Source: Mangrovicoccus sp.
GTDB lineage: Bacteria; Pseudomonadota; Alphaproteobacteria; Rhodobacterales; Rhodobacteraceae
Assembly (NCBI GenBank): GCA_025800345.1
Contig: JAOXSB010000065.1
Location: 1 to 57,913 of the forward strand
DNA length: 57,913 bases
Reading direction: 5' to 3'
The position numbers and the translations under genes were made by a program. A model generated the notes under the pieces. The model was not told the DNA's origin. It saw nothing but the letters and a program-made list of their open reading frames with translations, and did not search any database. Positions 17,650 through 25,993 of the stretch are shown piece by piece (position 1 is the first letter of the stretch; each line of letters begins with the position of its first letter).

Positions 17650-18099
17650 TTATTTGGAAGCGGTGGCTTTTTTCGCAGCAGTGGTCACCTCGGCGGTGGC
17701 TTTTTTCACAGCGGCAGTGGCATCTTCAGAGATGTCTTTGCCAGCAGCCAGCATCAGCTCAACGGTTTCCATCTGAACTTTTTTCGCCACTTCAGCGAAA
17801 GCCGCCATGGTTTCAGCGGTCATTTCAGCTTCGGCCGAGAAGAAATCGGTCAGAGCTTTGCTGTAATCGGTGGGCTCGTCTTTGACGGTGGTCACAGTGG
17901 CCATTTTGGCCAGCGTTTCTTTGGTCCATTTCGAGGAGATCTCGGTGGACTGCTCTGCAGCTTCCAATGCCACTTTGGACATTTTCTCGCTCAGGGTTGC
18001 GGAAGTTTTGAATGCTTCCTGGAAGGCTTTGCCATCAACAGGGAAGGCGCCCATGGCGTCTTGCAGCATTTTGGTGAAATCTTGGGTATTCGCGGCCAT
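17650..18099 (-). CDS. phaP: Phasin (PHB granule-associated protein)
   Basis: 149-residue amphipathic helical protein that coats PHB granules and limits their size. The N-terminal MAANTQDFTKMLQDAMG and the KAFQEAFKTSATLSEKMSK segment match alphaproteobacterial phasins. The C-terminus is an alanine/lysine-rich helix (AAVKKATAEVTTAAKKATA). A strong AGGAGAGAG site lies a few bases before the ATG. Codon use is more biased than its neighbours, fitting high expression. The upstream region carries two PhaR-type operator motifs, and the gene has its own terminator. Confidence 0.92.
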   Translation of the reverse strand: MAANTQDFTKMLQDAMGAFPVDGKAFQEAFKTSATLSEKMSKVALEAAEQSTEISSKWTKETLAKMATVTTVKDEPTDYSKALTDFFSAEAEMTAETMAAFAEVAKKVQMETVELMLAAGKDISEDATAAVKKATAEVTTAAKKATASK

Positions 18100-18161
18100 A
18101 ATTCTCTCTCCTGACTACGGGACGTACCGCCCCGAGGCTTGCGCCTGAGAAGAGTATGGAC

Positions 18162-18203
18162 GCTGCGGCGCAGCATTTCAAGAAAAAAATTGCTGCACCG
18201 CAG
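18162..18203 (-). promoter_or_regulatory. Two PhaR-type operators (CTGC-N3-GCAG) upstream of phaP
   Basis: Site 1 is CTGCGGCGCAG (18163-18173, extending to a 13-base symmetric element 18162-18174). Site 2 is CTGCACCGCAG (18193-18203). Both have 3-base spacers and their centres are 30 bp apart, near three helical turns, so both face the same side of DNA. PhaR proteins of Rhodobacter and Paracoccus bind TGC/GCA-rich elements of this kind. They lie about 65-105 bases upstream of the phaP ATG, between phaC and phaP. Confidence 0.75.
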
Positions 18204-18227
18204 AAATAGGTTTGTCTGCCTGAATTA

Positions 18228-20024
18228 TCAGGCGCTTGCCTCCGAGAGCACATAGCTGCCCGGTGCCGGCAATAACGCGGGATGTTCCGAATCTGCGCCG
18301 GGAACCCGCGCCTCAACCAAACGACCGGATTTTTTGCCCAGCCATTCGCTCCAAACTGGCCACCAGCTGCCTTCGTTAAACTTGGCGCTCGCATACCAAT
18401 CATCGGGCTCTTGGTTCAGCTTGGTGTTGGTGTAATGGCCGTATTTGTTCTTGGAGGGTGGGTTGACCACCCCGGCCACATGACCCGATTGGGACACCAC
18501 AAAGGTTTTGGACCGGCTGCCCATTTGGCGCACCCCGTTCAAACAGGATTTCCAAGCAGCGATGTGATCGGTCTCGCAAGCGATGGAATAGACCGGCACC
18601 TTCACATCCTTCAGGGTCACAGTCTCACCGCAGATGGTAAAACCATCAGTGGCAAAGCGGTTTTCCATGCAAAGCCCGCGCAAATATTCCACGGTCATTT
18701 TGGCGGGCAAATTGGTGCTATCGCCGTTCCAATAGAGCAGATCAAACGCAGGGGGCGGCACTCCCATCATGTAGCTTTTGATCGCTGGCCCATAGATCAG
18801 GTCATTGGAGCGCAGATAGGAAAAGGTCCGGGACATGAAGAAACTGTCGAGAATGCCATGCTCGGCCACTTCCCGTTCGATCCCGCCCACGAAATCCTCA
18901 TCCAAGAACACGCCAATCTCGCCTTGATCGGAAAAATCCGTGAGCGTGGTGAACAAGGTCACTGTGTTCAGCGACGTATCACCGCGTTTGGCCATCAGCG
19001 CCGCCGTGAGGCTCAGCGTCGTGCCCGCGATGCAGTAGCCAATCGCATTGACCTTGGACTGACCGGTGATCTTCTTCACCTCTTCAATGGCGGTCAGATA
19101 GCCCTCTTCCACATATTGATCCATGCCCACATCAGCATAGCTGGGATCGGGGTTTTTCCAGCTCACCACAAAGATCGTGTAGCCTTGATCCACGATCCAT
19201 TTGATCAGGCTGTTTTTCTCTTTCAGATCGAGAATGTAGAATTTGTTGATCCAGGGCGGGAACAACACCAAAGGAATGGATTTCACTTGATCCGTCGTAG
19301 GCGCGTATTGGATCAGCTCGAACATGCGGTTGCGATAGACCACCGAGCCTTCTGTGGTGGCCAGATTTTCCCCAACCTTGAAAGCTTTGGGGTCCGACAA
19401 GGTCACCACCAATTCGCCATCATGGCTTTCGATATCGCGCACCAGGTTTTCGAGCCCCTGCACCACCGATTGCCCATCGGTCTCCACCGCTTTTTCCAAA
19501 GCATCGGGATTGGTGGCAAAGAAATTGGTGGGCGCGCACATATCCACGATTTGCTGGGTGAAGTAGCTTAGGCGCTTTTTGTCCCGTGCCCGCATCCCTT
19601 GGATATCTCCCACCGCCTCAGAGATCGCCGCCGAGGTCAGCAGGTAATTTTGCTTGATGAAGTTAAAATAGGGATGGCTTTGCCACATGGGATTGGCAAA
19701 GCGGCGATCCTTAGGGGTTTCATCCGAAGGCACCGTAAGTTTGCCAGTTGTGAGCGCCTGTTGGGCTTCCACGTAATGTTTGAGAATTTTCCCCCAATAA
19801 CTCGCTTGATGCTCCATGATCCGCGCCGGGTTTTGCATGAAATCGGTCATGTAAGCGGACATGGCCTTGGCAAAAAGCTCCTGACTCGGGGCCTGAAGAT
19901 TCGGATCGATTTGCCGCTTGTGCGACATGGCTGTGACCAACCGCTGCGAAAGCTCCTCTAATTTCGCAAGGTTAGCATTAAGTTTCTCGAGGTTGGCGCC
20001 TGCTTCGTTTTCGTCAGTTGTCAT
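18228..20024 (-). CDS. phaC: Class I poly(3-hydroxyalkanoate) synthase
   Basis: Polymerises (R)-3-hydroxybutyryl-CoA into PHB at the granule surface. The 598 residues include the lipase-box-like GYCIAGT with nucleophile Cys331, catalytic Asp486 in ETDHIAAW and His515 in SGHVAGV. The long N-terminal region (about 1-200) is typical of class I enzymes, and PPWINKFYILDL is a family signature. The start MTTDENEAGANL at 20024 suits family length. It diverges from phaZ across a 106-base region with inverted repeats and is followed by phaP and phaR on the same strand. Confidence 0.97.
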   Translation of the reverse strand: MTTDENEAGANLEKLNANLAKLEELSQRLVTAMSHKRQIDPNLQAPSQELFAKAMSAYMTDFMQNPARIMEHQASYWGKILKHYVEAQQALTTGKLTVPSDETPKDRRFANPMWQSHPYFNFIKQNYLLTSAAISEAVGDIQGMRARDKKRLSYFTQQIVDMCAPTNFFATNPDALEKAVETDGQSVVQGLENLVRDIESHDGELVVTLSDPKAFKVGENLATTEGSVVYRNRMFELIQYAPTTDQVKSIPLVLFPPWINKFYILDLKEKNSLIKWIVDQGYTIFVVSWKNPDPSYADVGMDQYVEEGYLTAIEEVKKITGQSKVNAIGYCIAGTTLSLTAALMAKRGDTSLNTVTLFTTLTDFSDQGEIGVFLDEDFVGGIEREVAEHGILDSFFMSRTFSYLRSNDLIYGPAIKSYMMGVPPPAFDLLYWNGDSTNLPAKMTVEYLRGLCMENRFATDGFTICGETVTLKDVKVPVYSIACETDHIAAWKSCLNGVRQMGSRSKTFVVSQSGHVAGVVNPPSKNKYGHYTNTKLNQEPDDWYASAKFNEGSWWPVWSEWLGKKSGRLVEARVPGADSEHPALLPAPGSYVLSEASA

Positions 20025-20066
20025 GGCAAGTTTTCCACCCTAGTTTCCCGCAGATTCACGTTACCC

Positions 20067-20113
20067 TTGCCGCGCGGCGCGGCAAAGCGACGAATTGTTC
20101 CGGTACCCGTACC
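20067..20113. promoter_or_regulatory. Inverted repeats in the phaC-phaZ divergent promoter region
   Basis: A 19-base symmetric element at 20067-20085 (arms TTGCCGCGC / GCGCGGCAA around G20076) and a smaller one, GGTAC-CC-GTACC, at 20102-20113 lie between the two divergent genes. The first has TGC...GCA ends but not the CTGC-N3-GCAG layout seen at phaP. Either could be an operator affecting both genes. Function is inferred only from position and symmetry. Confidence 0.4.
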
Positions 20114-20130
20114 CAAGGTAAGGAAACCTT

Positions 20131-21405
20131 ATGCGATATATGATGACCTACGACCTCATGGAGACGGTACGCAATACCAACCAATGGCTTGGTGCGACCG
20201 CTCTGGCTTTTGGATCCTATCCGCAGACCGGCCTGGCACCGATTCCGCATTTTCGTCTCATGGCGGCTTGGGGCGAGGTGATGGAACGCAGTTTCGCGCG
20301 GATGGTTGCCAAACCCGATTGGGGCATTGGCGCTGTGGTTAGCGAAGATGGACGCGACCATGTCGTCACCGAGCGGACTTTGATCGAACGCCCCTTTGGC
20401 GATCTGATCCAGTTTGATGTGCAGGGGCGCGAGCCGAAAAAACGCCGCGTCCTTTTGGTGGCCCCCATGTCGGGCCATTACGCAACATTGCTGCGCTCGA
20501 CCGTGGTCAGCCTCTTGCCCGATTGCGATGTGTTCATCACCGATTGGCACAATGCCCGGGATATTCCTGTCTCGGCAGGCAAATTCGATGTGGAAGATTA
20601 CACGCTCTATCTGGCCGATTTCATGGAGCATCTGGGATCAGATCTGCATGTAATTGCCGTATGTCAGCCCGCACCGCTGACCCTGGCCGCCGCCGGTTAT
20701 TTGGCCGAGAAGAACCCCGAGGCGCAGCCGCGCACTTTGACCCTGATTGGCGGGCCGATCAATCCCGATGCCTCCGCCACGGATGTCACCGATTTCGGGC
20801 GCCGCGTGACCATGGGCCAGCTTGAAGAGCTCGCCATTCAGCGCGTCGGCTTCAAATATGCTGGCGCTGGCCGCATGGTCTATCCGGGCTTGCTCCAGCT
20901 CACCTCCTTCATGTCCATGAATATGGATCGCCATGGAGAAGCCTTCTTCAATCAGATCGTGCGTGTGGCCAAAGGCGAAGCTGCCGATCATGATCATCAC
21001 AACCGGTTCTATGATGAATATCTTGCGGTGATGGATATGCCCGCGGAGTTCTACCTCTCCACCGTGGAGCGGATCTTTAAGAATCTTGAAGTGGCCAAGA
21101 ACGAATTTGTCGTGGATGGGCATAAGATCGATATCGGCAAAATCACCACCATCGCTGTGAAAGTGGTGGAAGGTGAAAAAGACGATATTTCCGCACCGGG
21201 CCAATGCCTCGCGGCGCTGGATCTGTTGACCGGCTTGCCGGACAGCAAGAAAGCGGCACATCTGGAGCCAGGCGCGGGCCATTACGGGATTTTCGCGGGC
21301 AAAAGCTGGCGCAACAATATCCGGCCCTTGGTGCTGGATTTCATCGACAGCAATAGCGAAGCTCCGAGCAAAGCGGCCAATAGCAACGCCGCGCAGACCG
21401 CATAA
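20131..21405 (+). CDS. phaZ: Intracellular PHB depolymerase
   Basis: Mobilises stored PHB. The 424-residue protein matches intracellular depolymerases that use a cysteine nucleophile: Cys178 in AVCQPAP, with the conserved FITDWHNARDIP segment before it and a C-terminal His in PGAGHYGIF. There is no signal peptide, as expected for a granule enzyme. The C-terminal tail (SEAPSKAANSNAAQTA) is low-complexity. It is transcribed away from phaC, an arrangement seen in Rhodobacter and Paracoccus relatives. The shared intergenic region should couple synthesis and breakdown. Confidence 0.96.
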   Translation: MRYMMTYDLMETVRNTNQWLGATALAFGSYPQTGLAPIPHFRLMAAWGEVMERSFARMVAKPDWGIGAVVSEDGRDHVVTERTLIERPFGDLIQFDVQGREPKKRRVLLVAPMSGHYATLLRSTVVSLLPDCDVFITDWHNARDIPVSAGKFDVEDYTLYLADFMEHLGSDLHVIAVCQPAPLTLAAAGYLAEKNPEAQPRTLTLIGGPINPDASATDVTDFGRRVTMGQLEELAIQRVGFKYAGAGRMVYPGLLQLTSFMSMNMDRHGEAFFNQIVRVAKGEAADHDHHNRFYDEYLAVMDMPAEFYLSTVERIFKNLEVAKNEFVVDGHKIDIGKITTIAVKVVEGEKDDISAPGQCLAALDLLTGLPDSKKAAHLEPGAGHYGIFAGKSWRNNIRPLVLDFIDSNSEAPSKAANSNAAQTA

Positions 21406-21450
21406 ACCGCGAGCTCAGGCTCTCCTTGTCCAAGCAAGGGGGGCTCCCGC

Positions 21451-21513
21451 CCCTGGGCGGCACCGCTTTTCAAGCGGCTTGCCCAGGGTTGGGCCGCGCA
21501 GGCTCCGCCTGCG
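21451..21513 (+). other. Nested hairpins after phaZ
   Basis: The gap 21406-21626 holds no gene that I can support. CCCTGGGC (21451-21458) pairs with GCCCAGGG (21481-21488), enclosing a second hairpin CCGCTT-TTC-AAGCGG (21463-21477). A third, CGCAGGC-TCC-GCCTGCG, is at 21497-21513. No T-run follows. They may slow transcription or protect the phaZ 3' end. A possible -35 TTGACA lies at 21567-21572, with no good -10. Confidence 0.45.
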
Positions 21514-21626
21514 GGCGCGCCCAAAGGCCACCCCCCACTCCTCAGATGCCCCCAAGGCACGGCGCTTGACAGTCAGTAGCCCCAAGGGAACATGAGCCCT
21601 GAAGGAATTTTTGTGGGAAGGGTAAA

Positions 21627-22025
21627 ATGACAATTTTGTTTCATCACGGGAAGCTGTTGGCCTGCGCCACCGCTTTGGCGCTTGGCCTCGCGCTCACCAG
21701 CGCCGCCCCGGCCGCCGCAGATACCGCGGGCGGGCGCACCTATATCACCGGCACTGAATGGCAACGCTCAGCAGAGCGCTCAAAACTGGCCTATGTGCTC
21801 GGCATCGCCGATCTCATGAGCGCAGAATACGCGTTTCAATCTGCGCGCGGCGGGCTTTCTAACAGCCGATCCGCCATAGGACGGCTCCATGCAGGGTTCT
21901 CAGATGTTTCGGTCACCGATGCGGTGGCTGGGATCGATGCGTTTTACACAGAGAACCCCGATAAGCTGGATCAAACGGTGATCGAGGCGCTTTGGATCAT
22001 TCTGGTTAAGGAGGATACCCAATGA
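21627..22025 (+). CDS. Small exported protein of unknown function
   Basis: 132 residues. A Sec signal peptide (about 1-31, LALGLALTSAAPAAA, cleavage near AAA-DTAGG) precedes a mature domain of about 100 residues with AERSKLAYVLGIADLMSAEY and ADAFYTENP-like helical segments (IDAFYTENPDKLDQTVIEAL). I do not recognise a named family, though the mature part resembles small periplasmic helical proteins similar to Rap1a/Tai-type folds. Its stop overlaps the start of a 57-residue lipoprotein gene, so the two are translated together. Confidence 0.8.
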   Translation: MTILFHHGKLLACATALALGLALTSAAPAAADTAGGRTYITGTEWQRSAERSKLAYVLGIADLMSAEYAFQSARGGLSNSRSAIGRLHAGFSDVSVTDAVAGIDAFYTENPDKLDQTVIEALWIILVKEDTQ

Positions 22026-22195
22026 GCAAGAGCACTTTCTTTGCCGGAATTGCGAGCCTGGTTTTGTTGTCGGCCTGCGCCACCGTGGGCGGCACGGCTG
22101 TGGGCGCGGGCATCGGGGCGGCGGCCGGAGATGCACGTACAGGCGCGATTGCAGGCGCTGCCGCAGGTGCGGCCATCGACATTTTCGGGAACTAA
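22022..22195 (+). CDS. 57-residue glycine-zipper lipoprotein
   Basis: A short gene with a perfect AAGGAGG site (22008-22014) 7 bases before its ATG, which overlaps the upstream stop (ATGA, 22022-22025). The product has a signal peptide ending in the lipobox LLSAC (Cys19). It then has a glycine/alanine-rich membrane-associated stretch with G-x3-G spacing (GGTAVGAGIGAAAGDARTGA, then AGAAAGAA) and ends IDIFGN. This matches the design of OsmB/Slp-type and Rcs-linked glycine-zipper lipoproteins. A role in envelope stability is likely but unproven. Confidence 0.85.
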   Translation: MSKSTFFAGIASLVLLSACATVGGTAVGAGIGAAAGDARTGAIAGAAAGAAIDIFGN

Positions 22196-22229
22196 ACCCA
22201 ATCACAGGCGGCGGGCGCGTCAGCGCCGC

Positions 22230-22260
22230 GTTGCTGCGGGGTTCAATGCCCCGCGGCAAC
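22230..22260. terminator. Bidirectional hairpin between the lipoprotein gene and gshA
   Basis: Arms GTTGC-T-GCGGGG (22230-22241) and CCCCGC-G-GCAAC (22249-22260) form a 12-bp stem with one T-G wobble and a 7-base loop. It lies between convergent genes and is probably used from both sides. There is no long T-run. Confidence 0.6.
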
Positions 22261-22279
22261 GCCCCCGCCCCGCCTCAGC

Positions 22280-23650
22280 TCAATAGCTATAATCGCCATA
22301 GATCCGCGTCAGATCCCCGGCCCAATCCCCATGATAGCGCCCGAGCAATTCATCCGCTGGGGTTTGTCCGCTCTCCACACTGTCATGGAGCGCATTGAGA
22401 AAATGGGTTTCATCGGGGATCATGCCACCAGCGCCGGGCATCGCCCGCGCCGCCAGACCGCTTTGGGCGATTTGTAGAACCTCTCGCGCCAGATCTTGCA
22501 TCTTTTGCCCGCCAATCTCGGCCCGCAATCCTTGCTCTGAGGCCGCCACGCGCCAAGCTTCGCGGGTTTGCCCATCCCAGCCCTTGGCCAAATCCCAGGC
22601 CGCATCCAATGCCGCTTGATCATAGGTCAGCCCGACCCAGAAAGCTGGCAAAGCACAAAGCCTGCGCCAAGGCCCGCCATCGGCTCCGCGCATTTCGATG
22701 AATTTCTTAATCCGCGCTTCGGGGAAGATCGTCGTGAGATGATCGGCCCAATCGCTCAAGGTCGGCTTCTCGCCGGGCAATGCTGGCAAACGCCCCTCTA
22801 GGAAATCCCGGAAAGACTGGCCAAGCGCATCAATGTATTTCCCGTCTCGGAAGACAAAATACATGGGCACATCCAGCGCATAATCCACCCATGCCTCAAA
22901 GCCGAACCCATCTTCGAACACGAAAGGCACCATGCCCGTGCGGGCCGGGTCCAGATCGCGCCACACCCGGCTGCGCCAGCTTTGATGCCCGTTGGGTTTG
23001 CCCTCAAGAAAGGGCGAATTGGCAAATAGCGCGGTGGCCACAGGCTGTAACGCGATCGCCACCCGCAGTTTTTGCACCATATCCGCCTCGGAGGCGAAAT
23101 CGAGATTCACCTGCACTGTGCAGGTGCGATACATCATGGTTTTGCCCATGCTGCCCACCCGATCCATGTAATCGGTCATGAGCGCATAGCGCCCTTTGGG
23201 CATCACCGGCATATCCTCATGCTGCCAGATCGGCGCGGCCCCCAGGCCAATAAACCCCGCGCCAATGCCATCGGCCACCGATTGCACTTCGCGCAGATGG
23301 GTATTCACCTCATCGCAGGTCTCATGAATGCTTTGCAGCGGCGCTCCGGACAGCTCCAACTGCCCGCCGGGCTCTAGGCTCACATTCGCGCCGTCTTTCT
23401 CCAGCCCGATGATATTGCCCTGCTCCAGCACCGGGGCCCAGCCATAGCGATCTCGCAACCCCTCCAAAATGGCCTTGATCGAACGCTCACCCTCATAGGG
23501 CAGCGGGCGCAGCGTGTCTTTGCAATAGCCGAATTTCTCGTGCTCAGTGCCGATGCGCCAATCTTCTTTAGGCTTGCAGCCTTGGGCAAGATACTCGGCC
23601 AGCTGGTCGCGATGCTCGATCAAGCCGCCGCCGGATTGAGGGATAGACAT
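22280..23650 (-). CDS. gshA: Glutamate-cysteine ligase (plant/alphaproteobacterial type)
   Basis: First step of glutathione synthesis: ATP-dependent joining of glutamate and cysteine, cytosolic. The 456 residues show the signature WRIGTEHEKFGY, SLEPGGQLELSGAP and the YRTCTVQVNLDF strand near mid-protein. This belongs to the plant-like family common in alphaproteobacteria, not the E. coli GshA family. The start MSIPQSGGGLIEHRDQLAEY at 23650 matches family length. No gshB is visible nearby. It is convergent with the glycine-zipper lipoprotein gene and downstream of rsmE and a membrane protein on the same strand. Confidence 0.95.
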   Translation of the reverse strand: MSIPQSGGGLIEHRDQLAEYLAQGCKPKEDWRIGTEHEKFGYCKDTLRPLPYEGERSIKAILEGLRDRYGWAPVLEQGNIIGLEKDGANVSLEPGGQLELSGAPLQSIHETCDEVNTHLREVQSVADGIGAGFIGLGAAPIWQHEDMPVMPKGRYALMTDYMDRVGSMGKTMMYRTCTVQVNLDFASEADMVQKLRVAIALQPVATALFANSPFLEGKPNGHQSWRSRVWRDLDPARTGMVPFVFEDGFGFEAWVDYALDVPMYFVFRDGKYIDALGQSFRDFLEGRLPALPGEKPTLSDWADHLTTIFPEARIKKFIEMRGADGGPWRRLCALPAFWVGLTYDQAALDAAWDLAKGWDGQTREAWRVAASEQGLRAEIGGQKMQDLAREVLQIAQSGLAARAMPGAGGMIPDETHFLNALHDSVESGQTPADELLGRYHGDWAGDLTRIYGDYSY

Positions 23651-23712
23651 GGGCTGCGGCTCCGTAGGTTCGCATTTCTATCGCAAACGAGTGTGACCAA
23701 TTGCGGCCCGTG

Positions 23713-24225
23713 TCAACCAAGCCGTGGCACAGAGTTTTGTGCCCAAAGTCGCACGGACGCATTGCCAGGATCCGCGCGCAGTGCCAAAACCCGCTGCATA
23801 TCCAGCCCAGGCAGCTGTTCAAACAGGTCAAATAGCTGATCTGCGCCTTGGGCCGTCACCGGAATGTGCAATGGCGCACCATCATTGTGAAAGAATATCC
23901 AAACCGGCGGATAGGATCTGGGATCAAAATGCAGCGCTGTGATCAAATCACGGGCAACCGCGCCGCCATTGAGCGGCCCCATATAGCTGATCTGCCCTTC
24001 GGTGACCCGCACAATGCCCGGCCCTTCCCCGGTCCCTTGACGAAACCGGCCCCGCTGCACCCCGGCCAGGGCCAGCCCGGCGCCAAGCGCCGCCATGCCA
24101 TAGCCCAGCAGCGCCAAAATCCCGCCAGAGCCGAAAGCCGCCCAAAGCCCCAGTGCCGCCAATGCCATACCGACAAGCAATTCGCGCCATCTTTGCGCGG
24201 CTTGGATCAGCTCCGGGCGGATCAT
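23713..24225 (-). CDS. Small membrane protein of unknown function
   Basis: 170 residues. Two adjacent hydrophobic helices near the N-terminus (LLVGMALAALGLWAAFG and ILALLGYGMAALGAGLALAG) are followed by a soluble domain of about 105 residues with beta character (VRVTEGQISYMGPLNGG, ALHFDP, PVWIFFHNDG). The start at 24225 overlaps the rsmE stop (ATGA on the minus strand), which fixes it over longer in-frame options. The pattern resembles small PH-like/DUF-type membrane proteins, but I cannot name the family. It lies between rsmE and gshA. Confidence 0.8.
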   Translation of the reverse strand: MIRPELIQAAQRWRELLVGMALAALGLWAAFGSGGILALLGYGMAALGAGLALAGVQRGRFRQGTGEGPGIVRVTEGQISYMGPLNGGAVARDLITALHFDPRSYPPVWIFFHNDGAPLHIPVTAQGADQLFDLFEQLPGLDMQRVLALRADPGNASVRLWAQNSVPRLG

Positions 24226-24956
24226 CCCCGCCAATCCCCAAACCGGGCTTGCCACAGGCTCAGAGCTGCCACCGCTGCCGTATCGGCGCGCAAAATACGC
24301 GGGCCAAGGCTGACCGGCACCGCTTGAGGCATGGCCCGCAAGCGCGCACGCTCTGGTGCAGAAAACCCGCCCTCTGGCCCGATCACAATCGCCCAAGGGC
24401 CTGGCCGATCCGGCACAGCGGCCAAATCTGTCGCAACCCCAACACTGGCTTCGTCACAAAACATCAAATTGCGCTCTGTCGGCCATTGATCCAGCAAGGT
24501 GCTAAGCCGGGTCATCTCGCCGATCTCGGGCACATAGGTGCCGCCGCATTGCTCGGCCGCTTCCACCGCATGGGCGCGCAAACGATCCCCCCGCACCCGT
24601 TCGGAATTGGTGTACTCGGTTTGCACCGGCTGAATACGCGCAGCCCCCAGCTCGGCGGCTTTTTCCACGATGAAATCCGTGCGCGCCTTTTTGATCGGCG
24701 CAAATAGCAGCCATAGATCCGGCGGCAATTGCAGTGGCCGGGTTTGCGCCACACAAAGCGCCGCGCCGCCGCGTTTGCCCGCCTCGGTGATCTCAGCCGC
24801 CCATTCCCCCGCGCGCCCATCAAACAACGCCACGCGATCGCCCAGCCCCAAGCGCATCACCCCAAAAAGGTAATGGGCCTGAGCCCGATCAAAGGCAACG
24901 GATTGTCCCGGCCCTAAGGGCTGGTCTAGATAGAGTCTGATCTTAGGAGCATCCAT
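24222..24956 (-). CDS. rsmE: 16S rRNA (uracil-1498-N3)-methyltransferase
   Basis: SPOUT-fold methyltransferase that uses SAM to methylate U1498 of 16S rRNA. 244 residues from the ATG at 24956; the frame continues upstream into ubiA territory without family similarity. The N-terminal PUA-like part contains RAQAHYLFGVMRLGLGD, and the SPOUT knot has VIGPEGGFSAPE and LGPRILRADTAAVAAL. It diverges from ubiA with only 12 bases between the start codons, so the two promoters must overlap the opposing coding regions. Confidence 0.94.
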   Translation of the reverse strand: MDAPKIRLYLDQPLGPGQSVAFDRAQAHYLFGVMRLGLGDRVALFDGRAGEWAAEITEAGKRGGAALCVAQTRPLQLPPDLWLLFAPIKKARTDFIVEKAAELGAARIQPVQTEYTNSERVRGDRLRAHAVEAAEQCGGTYVPEIGEMTRLSTLLDQWPTERNLMFCDEASVGVATDLAAVPDRPGPWAIVIGPEGGFSAPERARLRAMPQAVPVSLGPRILRADTAAVAALSLWQARFGDWRG

Positions 24957-24968
24957 GGAGCCCGTGAT

Positions 24969-25934
24969 ATGGTCGAGACCGCCCAAAGACCAGAGGGGCA
25001 AGTGGCCGATGCGGTCAGCGGCAATTGGGTCGATCACCGCGCCCCAGCCTGGAGCCGCCCCTATTTGCGCCTCAGCCGCGCCGATCGCCCGGTAGGCACT
25101 TGGCTGCTCTTTATCCCCTGCCTTTGGGGGCTGCTGCTTTCGGCGGGCAGCGGGCCGGGCGGGCTTGGTTGGCACGGGCTTTGGATCGCCATTGGCTGCG
25201 GGCTTGGCGCTTGGCTCATGCGCGGGGCAGGCTGTACCTGGAATGACATCACCGACCGCAAATTCGATGCACAGGTGGCGCGCACCCGCTCGCGCCCGAT
25301 CCCCTCGGGCCAGGTCAGCGCCACCCAAGCCTTCAAATGGTGCTGTATCCAGGCGGTGATCGCCCTGTGCATCCTGCTGAGCTTCAACAGCAATGCGATC
25401 TGGCTTGGGGTGGCGGCCTTAGCCCCGGTGGCGATCTATCCTTTTGCCAAACGCTTCACCTGGTGGCCGCAGCTTTTTCTGGGCATCGCCTTCAATTGGG
25501 GGGCGCTTATGGCCTGGACCGCCCATCATGGCAGCCTCGCTTGGCCTGCCATCTGGCTTTACCTGGCCGGGATCGCCTGGACGCTGTTTTACGACACAAT
25601 CTATGCCCATCAAGACAGCGATGACGACGCGCTGATCGGCGTTAAATCCACCGCCCGATTATTTGCGGAAAACAGCCCGAAATGGCTGGCGCGGTTTCAA
25701 TGGGCGACGCTGGGATTGCTGCTGCTGGCGGTGATCACTGCATTTTTATCCCATGGGCAGATCCTCCCGATGATGATCGCTATGCTGGGCGTTACCGCGA
25801 TGGGCGCTCACCTTCAGTGGCAAAGATCTCAACTTAACATCGAAGATCCGAGCAATTGTTTACGACTCTTTCGTGCCAATCGGGATGCAGGTCTGATCTT
25901 GGCGATCTTTTTCACCTTTGCCCTCTGGCTGTGA
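24969..25934 (+). CDS. ubiA: 4-hydroxybenzoate polyprenyltransferase
   Basis: Inner-membrane prenyltransferase of ubiquinone biosynthesis. The 321 residues include the two Asp-rich prenyl-diphosphate/Mg sites, NDITDRKFD (residues 92-100) and DTIYAHQDSDDD, with about eight hydrophobic segments. RTRSRPIPSGQVS follows the first site as in all UbiA enzymes. It begins 12 bases from the divergent rsmE start and is followed by the large OmpA-family gene after about 60 bases. Membership of the 4-hydroxybenzoate branch rather than a heme or chlorophyll branch is supported by the YAHQDSDDD form. Confidence 0.95.
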   Translation: MVETAQRPEGQVADAVSGNWVDHRAPAWSRPYLRLSRADRPVGTWLLFIPCLWGLLLSAGSGPGGLGWHGLWIAIGCGLGAWLMRGAGCTWNDITDRKFDAQVARTRSRPIPSGQVSATQAFKWCCIQAVIALCILLSFNSNAIWLGVAALAPVAIYPFAKRFTWWPQLFLGIAFNWGALMAWTAHHGSLAWPAIWLYLAGIAWTLFYDTIYAHQDSDDDALIGVKSTARLFAENSPKWLARFQWATLGLLLLAVITAFLSHGQILPMMIAMLGVTAMGAHLQWQRSQLNIEDPSNCLRLFRANRDAGLILAIFFTFALWL

Positions 25935-25993
25935 TTGCGTGCGGGCGCGCTGAGGCGTAGAGAGGCCCCAGCAAAAAACCGCTCATCCGATCA

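Noticed and set aside
18282..19571. A 429-codon open frame opposite phaC
   Set aside because: Antisense shadow with His/Ile-rich translation and no domain; the phaC catalytic residues fix the real frame.
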